From positions 418,211-466,450 of the forward strand of contig MNCI01008099.1 in NCBI GenBank assembly GCA_015680685.1: DNA of 48,240 bases, given 5' to 3'. Under the pieces are notes generated by a model. It made no database searches and was not told where the DNA came from. It saw only the letters and a program-made list of their open reading frames with translations. Origin of the DNA: Gnetum montanum (taxonomy: Eukaryota; Streptophyta; Gnetopsida; Gnetales; Gnetaceae). This document shows positions 43,974-48,240 of the stretch, piece after piece (within the stretch, counting starts at the first letter, position 1; every line of letters begins with the position of its first letter). A program made the translations under genes and the position numbers.

Positions 43974-45215
43974 CATTGAAACACCGTGAAAAATTGCGAG
44001 TCAGCCTCAGGCAAAGATTCGCAATTCAAACAAGGGCGCATGCCAGAATTCCAGAAGGGAAAATAAGACAGAGCAACACCAAGAGACGCGTAGCATCAAG
44101 TCCTCAACTTCTTGAGCAGATTCTTAATCTTCCTATGCTTTTTGCTATTTACACTATATCACGCAACGTAGCGTAATGGTGCTTAGCGTGATTTTGCTTA
44201 AACATAGTCCAGCATCAGAAGGATAGTTGCTTTGGCATAGGGAGAAGCTTAAGCAGCGTGATATGCAACTTCTTGTGTATTTTGCTAAGTCTTTTGTTCA
44301 AGGCCAGGTTTACACTCTGATACGCATAGCAACGTAATAAGCTCCAGAACAGTCAAAGGCAAAGTCTAAGCAATGCGATTGCTCATCATACGCACATCAC
44401 GCAACATAGCGTATCATAGCATATTGCGTCGCCAAGCTAAACATTGTTTTACGCTTCGTTATGCGCAGCTGCGTAAGAAAGCGTAAAACAGGGTTGCGCC
44501 TTCTCCGCAAGACGTCGCAACCTATAAATATCCCAGTTGACAGAGATACATGGGTTGGCAAATCAGAGAAGCAAAGGCATTTTTCTGAGCACTGGAGCAC
44601 GCATCACTTTTGAGCAGAGATACAGAGAGCAGCACTTTGGCAATTGTTGACGGCATCACCTTACGGCAGAAACAAAGCACAGTTCGCTTTGAGCACCGGC
44701 GATAGGAGTAATCGTTCTGCTGGGGAAGACTCTATTGGTCAAAAATAGTTGATCGGTAGACATCAGAGCTTCACCTTCCTTGCATCCCGGATTTAGCGAG
44801 GTAGATCGGACTTCTGTTTAGACAATTTTCTTGTTGTTTTGTGCTTGCTTCACATCCAGTAATCGGGGTCTTCCTAGTGTAACGAAATATATAAAATATA
44901 CGCCTTTCAAGGCAAAGCATAGATCTTGAAACTACGTGTTTCTCTTATGTCATCCTCCTCTTATCGTGTTTAACGTTATCAGCGTTGCAATTCATCTACA
45001 TTGTTTTCCCCTCGTTTTGCGATTCCTCGAATCAGATCGTTTCACGAGATATTCATCGGTTTACTGATTAGTAAGTCTCTGTCTAATCGACAAGACCGTT
45101 CAGGGTGCCGCGGATTCGTTTTTTCCCACATAGCCCTCGCGCAGATCCGTGGTTAAAACTGTGCACACAGAATTTGTTCGGTATTTTCCAGCTGCCTACG
45201 TTTTCTGTCATTACA
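43974..45215 (+). repeat. 3' LTR of element E, with 214-base deletion
   Basis: 1242 bases aligned to 28672-30131. The first two bases are CA instead of TG. The join at gcgtaaaaca/gggttgcgcc near 44489 removes the equivalent of 29189-29402, with a shared ca at both break points. The TATA box is at 44523-44530. The end is ctgtcattaca. Confidence 0.9.
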
Positions 45216-45393
45216 AACGTGTTCTCTATGTAAAGTTTTCCATATTTTCTCTATATTCTTTGGATGGTTTCCATTTAACTTCCACTAAATAATTATATAA
45301 ATATGCATACCATGTAAACTTGCAAATGTAAATTTACAACAATCTTCTTCTAGCAATTTATATTTTCTTTTGCATTGCTCTCTATTTCTGACA
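45216..45393 (+). repeat. 5' LTR remnant of element F
   Basis: It ends ttctgaca next to the primer site. A TATA box (tatataaatatg) lies near 45294-45305. The LTR may start at tgttctc (45220), which would make it only about 174 bases, or may have lost its start to element E. Confidence 0.6.
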
Positions 45394-45405
45394 TGGTATC
45401 AGAGC
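45394..45405 (+). other. Primer binding site of element F (initiator tRNA-Met)
   Basis: TGGTATCAGAGC, the common plant copia primer site complementary to the initiator Met tRNA 3' end, directly after the LTR end. Confidence 0.9.
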
Positions 45406-45483
45406 ATGGTTCTTTATTTTCTTGTTTTGAAGAACCATTTTTCTAGTGTGTGACCATTTCATTATTGCAAGAACATTTTCATA

Positions 45484-45930
45484 ATGGTGTCTTCTCAATC
45501 TTTAAGGCATGGATGACTCAATTATGAACATTATCGATGGATATGTCACACCATTGAAAAATGTTATAAGCTTTATGGATATCCTCCTAGACACAAAAGA
45601 GGACACTCTGCTTTCAATGAAAATTTTGTTAGAGGGCATGATAGTAAGAAGGTTTCATCATTCTCTCTCAAAAAAAGTAGTACATGTAACATATTTCACT
45701 TTTGAATGATCACCAATATGCTACAAATCAAGCAAGTACCTTACAACCATAAACAAATTCTTTAGGTACTTCTCTCTACCTAGCCTATGTCAATGATTCA
45801 ACATCATGGATCCTTGATACTAGAGAAACTAATCATATGGTTAACTTGTTTTTATCTTTTTCCCATGTTACATCCAAAGTAAATACTTTTGTAAAATTGC
45901 CTGATGCTACTATTGCACTTGTTTCCTTGT
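45484..45930 (+). pseudogene. Shortened gag and protease of element F
   Basis: ATG 45484 (M-V-S-S-Q-S) is followed within about 60 bases by C-H-T-I-E-K-C-Y-K-L-Y-G-Y-P-P, the end of the gag zinc knuckle and its usual follow-on. Most of gag is therefore deleted. Near 45800 the protease reads S-W-I-L-D-T-R-E-T-N-H-M, where the family has D-T/S-G-A, so the active-site Gly-Ala is lost. Then come V-T-S-K-V-N-T and L-P-D-A-T. The alternative 66-codon frame (45509-45709) is a shadow. Confidence 0.75.
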
Positions 45931-46189
45931 TGGAATTGTAAATACATCATATTCAATAGTTTTAAAGGATGTTCTCTATGCTCTTTCATTCAAAGTAAAT
46001 CTAATATTTATTAGCAAACTAGTTCATCATATGAATTGCAAAGTAATCTTCTCCTTTGATTAGTGTATTATATAATATCAAACCTCAAGGAAGATGATTG
46101 GAGTGGATAAAAAATTGAATGGCCTATACCTTCTTCGATCTTTTGCCAAGGTTTCAAATATCTTGTATAAAGATATTTTTCATTTTTTA

Positions 46190-46980
46190 TCTATTATGTC
46201 ATTTAATTTGTGGCATAAATGATTAGGACATTTATCTAGTATTTGTTTGCAGTTATTAGCTAAAATTACATCTAAATTTTTTATTTCTCATCCATCACAT
46301 TGTGGTATTTGCCCGATTACTAAATAATCTTGATTATCATTTCCTTCAAGTTCTATTTCAAGCACTACACATTTTTAGCTAATTCATTGTGGCATATGGG
46401 ATCCCTACAAAATATCTTTCCTCACTGGTGCATTGTACTTCTTGACTATAGTTGATGATTTTACTATATGTACTTGAGTGTTTCTTATGCAACATAAAAC
46501 TAAAACTTGTTTTCTATTAAAACCCTTTTACATATTAGTTGAAACACAATTTGGTCATAAAATCTAACAAATTCAAAGTGATAATGATATTTAATTCAGT
46601 ATGCATTTATTTTATCAAGAAAAAGTATTCATCATCACAGTTGTATTGGTGCCCTGTAACAAAATGGCATAGTTGAGGAAAAACATCTATACCTTCTAAA
46701 TGTTGCCCAAGCTTTAAGGTTTCAAACTAATCTTCTTTAAAGTTTTTTGGGGAAATGTTTTCTTACCACTACTTATCTTATTAATTGAACCCCCACACCA
46801 ATTTTATCTTATCAAACCCCTCATTTCATTCTTTTTAATTGTAAAACTTCCTATTCTCATCCTATAGTTTTTGGATGTCTATGCCATGATAGTACACTTT
46901 CTAATAAGAGATCAAAATTTGATCCACAAGCTAAAAAATGTGTTTTTCTTGGTCATCCTTATGCTCAAAAATGATACAAG
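46190..46980 (+). pseudogene. Pre-integrase and integrase of element F
   Basis: L-W-H-K, stop, L-G-H-L-S-S and H-C-G-I-C-P are the pre-integrase His/Cys pairs at 46210-46320. Integrase continues with I-H-C-G-I-W-D-P (first Asp lost), F-L-T-I-V-D-D-F-T, and Q-S-D-N-D near 46575 (second Asp kept, Gly changed to Asp). Later parts are frameshifted: the F-G-C-L-C and K-C-V-F-L-G-H block lies near 46870-46960. Confidence 0.75.
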
Positions 46981-47514
46981 CTATTTGTCTTGGACATCCA
47001 AAAAATGATTATTAGCAAGAATGTTATAGTTCATGAAAATATATTTCCTTTCCAAATGGACAATCAAATATGCATTCACTAATTTTGCCTTGTCCCATTT
47101 TTAATGAACTTATTTCACTCACTTCTCCATTAACTGAAGTTATACCTACTTTATAAAATAATGTTCCCATTACATCCACTAAACAACCATCAATTGTTGA
47201 TAATGAAAAAACCTCTAATAATATGCCTCTATCACATTCTTCACCAAGATAATCCACCTACGTTCAATGTATTTTGAGTTATCTCCATGATTATGATTAT
47301 CAACCTACTATTTTTTCATCATCCACTCTATCATCTTTCCTATTGGTAAGGCCTATGGTAAGTATCTCTTATCCCATTTCATAATTTATTTCATATAGAA
47401 AACTTTCACTATAACATCACACCTATTCTATAGCTATTTCATCTCATAGAGTGCCAAGGACTTTTTCTCAAATGATGAAAGATCAAAAATGACAGAAGCT
47501 AATGGTAGTAGAGA

Positions 47515-48240
47515 TTCATGCATTGGAGTCCAACAATACTTGGATACTTGCTTCTTTACCTTATTATAAAAGGACCATTGGTTGTAAGTGAATGCTCAAG
47601 ATCAAATACAAACTTGATGAAACCATTAAGCGCTACAAGGTTCATCTTGTAGCTAAGGGATACACTCAAAAAGAAGGTTTGTATTTTCAAGAATTTTTTG
47701 CACCTATTAATAAAATTACTATAGTTAGATGTCTTCTAAAAGTTGTAGCCATTTGAAATTAGCATCTTCATCAATTAGATATTAATAATTCATTTCTCCA
47801 TAGCGATCTTAAAGAAGAGGTTTATGTTACTCTTCCTCCTAGTTTTGGTGTGCTAGGAGAAACACATGTCTACTGCTTGAACAAATCTCTATAATGGCTC
47901 AAGAAAGCTTTGTGATAATGGTTTCAAAAACTATTTTCTACTCTCATTTATTTTGGCTACACTTAATCAAAGGATGATCATTCTTTCCTAAAATGCATAG
48001 TAGGGGCTTTCTTTACAATAATGTTGGTTTATGTAGATGATATCATTGTTGCCAAAAATAATCTTGTCTCCATTATATCTTTCAAAAGATTCCTTTATAT
48101 CCTATTTCAAGTTAAAGATTTAGGGCTACTCAAATATTTCCTTGGTATTGAAATTGCTCACTCTAGTAAGAGTATTCATCTTTCACAAAGAAAATATGCT
48201 TTAGATATTCTTGAAGATACAAGTTTTCTTAGTTCACATC
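47515..48240 (+). pseudogene. Reverse transcriptase of element F, partial
   Basis: One frame from about 47504 to the edge, with a few stops: N-N-T-W-I-L, then K-Y-K-L-D and Y-K-V-H-L-V-A-K-G-Y-T-Q. Then F-F-A-P-I-N-K-I-T, H-Q-L-D-I-N-N-S-F-L (catalytic Asp), L-K-E-E-V-Y, and M-L-V-Y-V-D-D-I-I-V near 48030 (catalytic pair). Then V-K-D-L-G-L-L-K-Y-F-L-G-I-E and R-K-Y-A-L-D-I-L before the window ends. Stops fall in the K-S-L-Y-G-L-K and R-Q-W-F regions. Region 46980-47500 before it is a Ser/Thr-rich spacer without a gene. Confidence 0.85.

Larger units (their letters stand above)
28672..45215 (+). mobile_element. Element E: Tat-like Ty3/gypsy with antisense gene
   Basis: A 16.5-kb element with LTRs at both ends, primer site, gag, protease, a 5.2-kb insert, RT, RNase H, a second RNase H, integrase, tandem repeats and a polypurine tract. 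The second RNase H (Y-F-D-G-A-S, N-N-V-A-E-Y) is the hallmark of the Tat lineage. The LTRs differ at 11 of about 205 bases by hand count over their first part, so it is younger than its neighbours. No 5-base target duplication is visible (ctcaa on the left, aacgt on the right). Single N bases occur at 33299 and 41684. Scattered TAG stops, two frame changes and an integrase deletion make it non-functional as assembled. Confidence 0.9.
45216..48240 (+). mobile_element. Element F: Ty1/copia, cut by the right edge
   Basis: LTR tail, initiator-Met primer site, shortened gag, protease, pre-integrase, integrase and RT follow in copia order. E's 3' LTR directly adjoins F's LTR, so E probably inserted in or beside it; target duplication is not visible. 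Many stops indicate an old copy. RNase H and the 3' LTR lie beyond the window. Confidence 0.8.

Noticed and set aside
28672-45215. Target-site duplication around element E
   Set aside because: Five bases outside the LTRs (ctcaa and aacgt) do not match, and shifting the ends by a few bases does not help.
45394-45405. tRNA gene fragments at primer sites
   Set aside because: The matches cover only the tRNA 3' end complement and sit directly beside LTR ends; no tRNA arms follow.
1-48240. Integrated plant pararetrovirus
   Set aside because: LTRs and integrase domains are present with each pol that is complete enough to judge, and no movement or coat protein motif was seen.

Overview
The window is a stack of long-terminal-repeat (LTR) retrotransposons from a land plant with a repeat-rich genome. 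The evidence is Ty3/gypsy elements of Athila type (F-M-D-D-F polymerase motif, tRNA-Asp-like primer site), one Ty3/gypsy element of Tat type (second RNase H domain) and two Ty1/copia elements, one with the initiator-Met primer site. I found no ordinary host gene, rRNA, tRNA gene or CRISPR array. The sequence does not let me name the species. Element letters A to G are mine.

Layout, left to right. 1-3210: minus-strand Athila-like pol (C) cut by the left window edge. 3211-9785: minus-strand Athila-like element (B) with both LTRs, gag and protease, but with reverse transcriptase, RNase H and integrase deleted. 9786-15861: minus-strand Athila-like element (A) with 5' LTR, primer site, gag (52-base N gap), protease, RT, RNase H and the start of integrase. 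15862-22084: 3' half of a plus-strand Athila-like element (D), interrupted by A in its integrase, with a long extra ORF and a 3' LTR. 22085-24856: plus-strand copia pol (G), interrupted by D. 24857-28671: AT-rich sequence, probably the 3' LTR or flank of G, with poly-T hairpin repeats. 28672-45215: a 16.5-kb Tat-like element (E) with both LTRs. 45216-48240: a plus-strand copia element (F) running off the right edge.

The most interesting part is element E. Between its protease and reverse transcriptase lies a 5.2-kb insert that behaves as a sense-strand intron: a GT donor at 33869 and an AG acceptor at 39050-39051 keep the reading phase. Wholly inside it, on the opposite strand, is a separate gene of about nine exons (38668 down to 34478). 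Its small GT-AG introns keep frame across every junction I could test from exon 2 on, apart from one indel inside exon 5. The predicted protein of about 1,160 residues has an FCP1/HAD-like segment, a middle region like plant transposon-associated proteins, a coiled coil and a very acidic tail. It carries seven in-frame stops (five TAG, two TGA), so this copy is decayed, but the exon structure is plain.

All elements are degenerate. Stops are mostly TAG at Gln or Trp positions, and the primer sites of A and B have lost CpGs, as expected from decay of methylated DNA. E is younger: 11 differences in about 205 aligned LTR bases, counted by eye.
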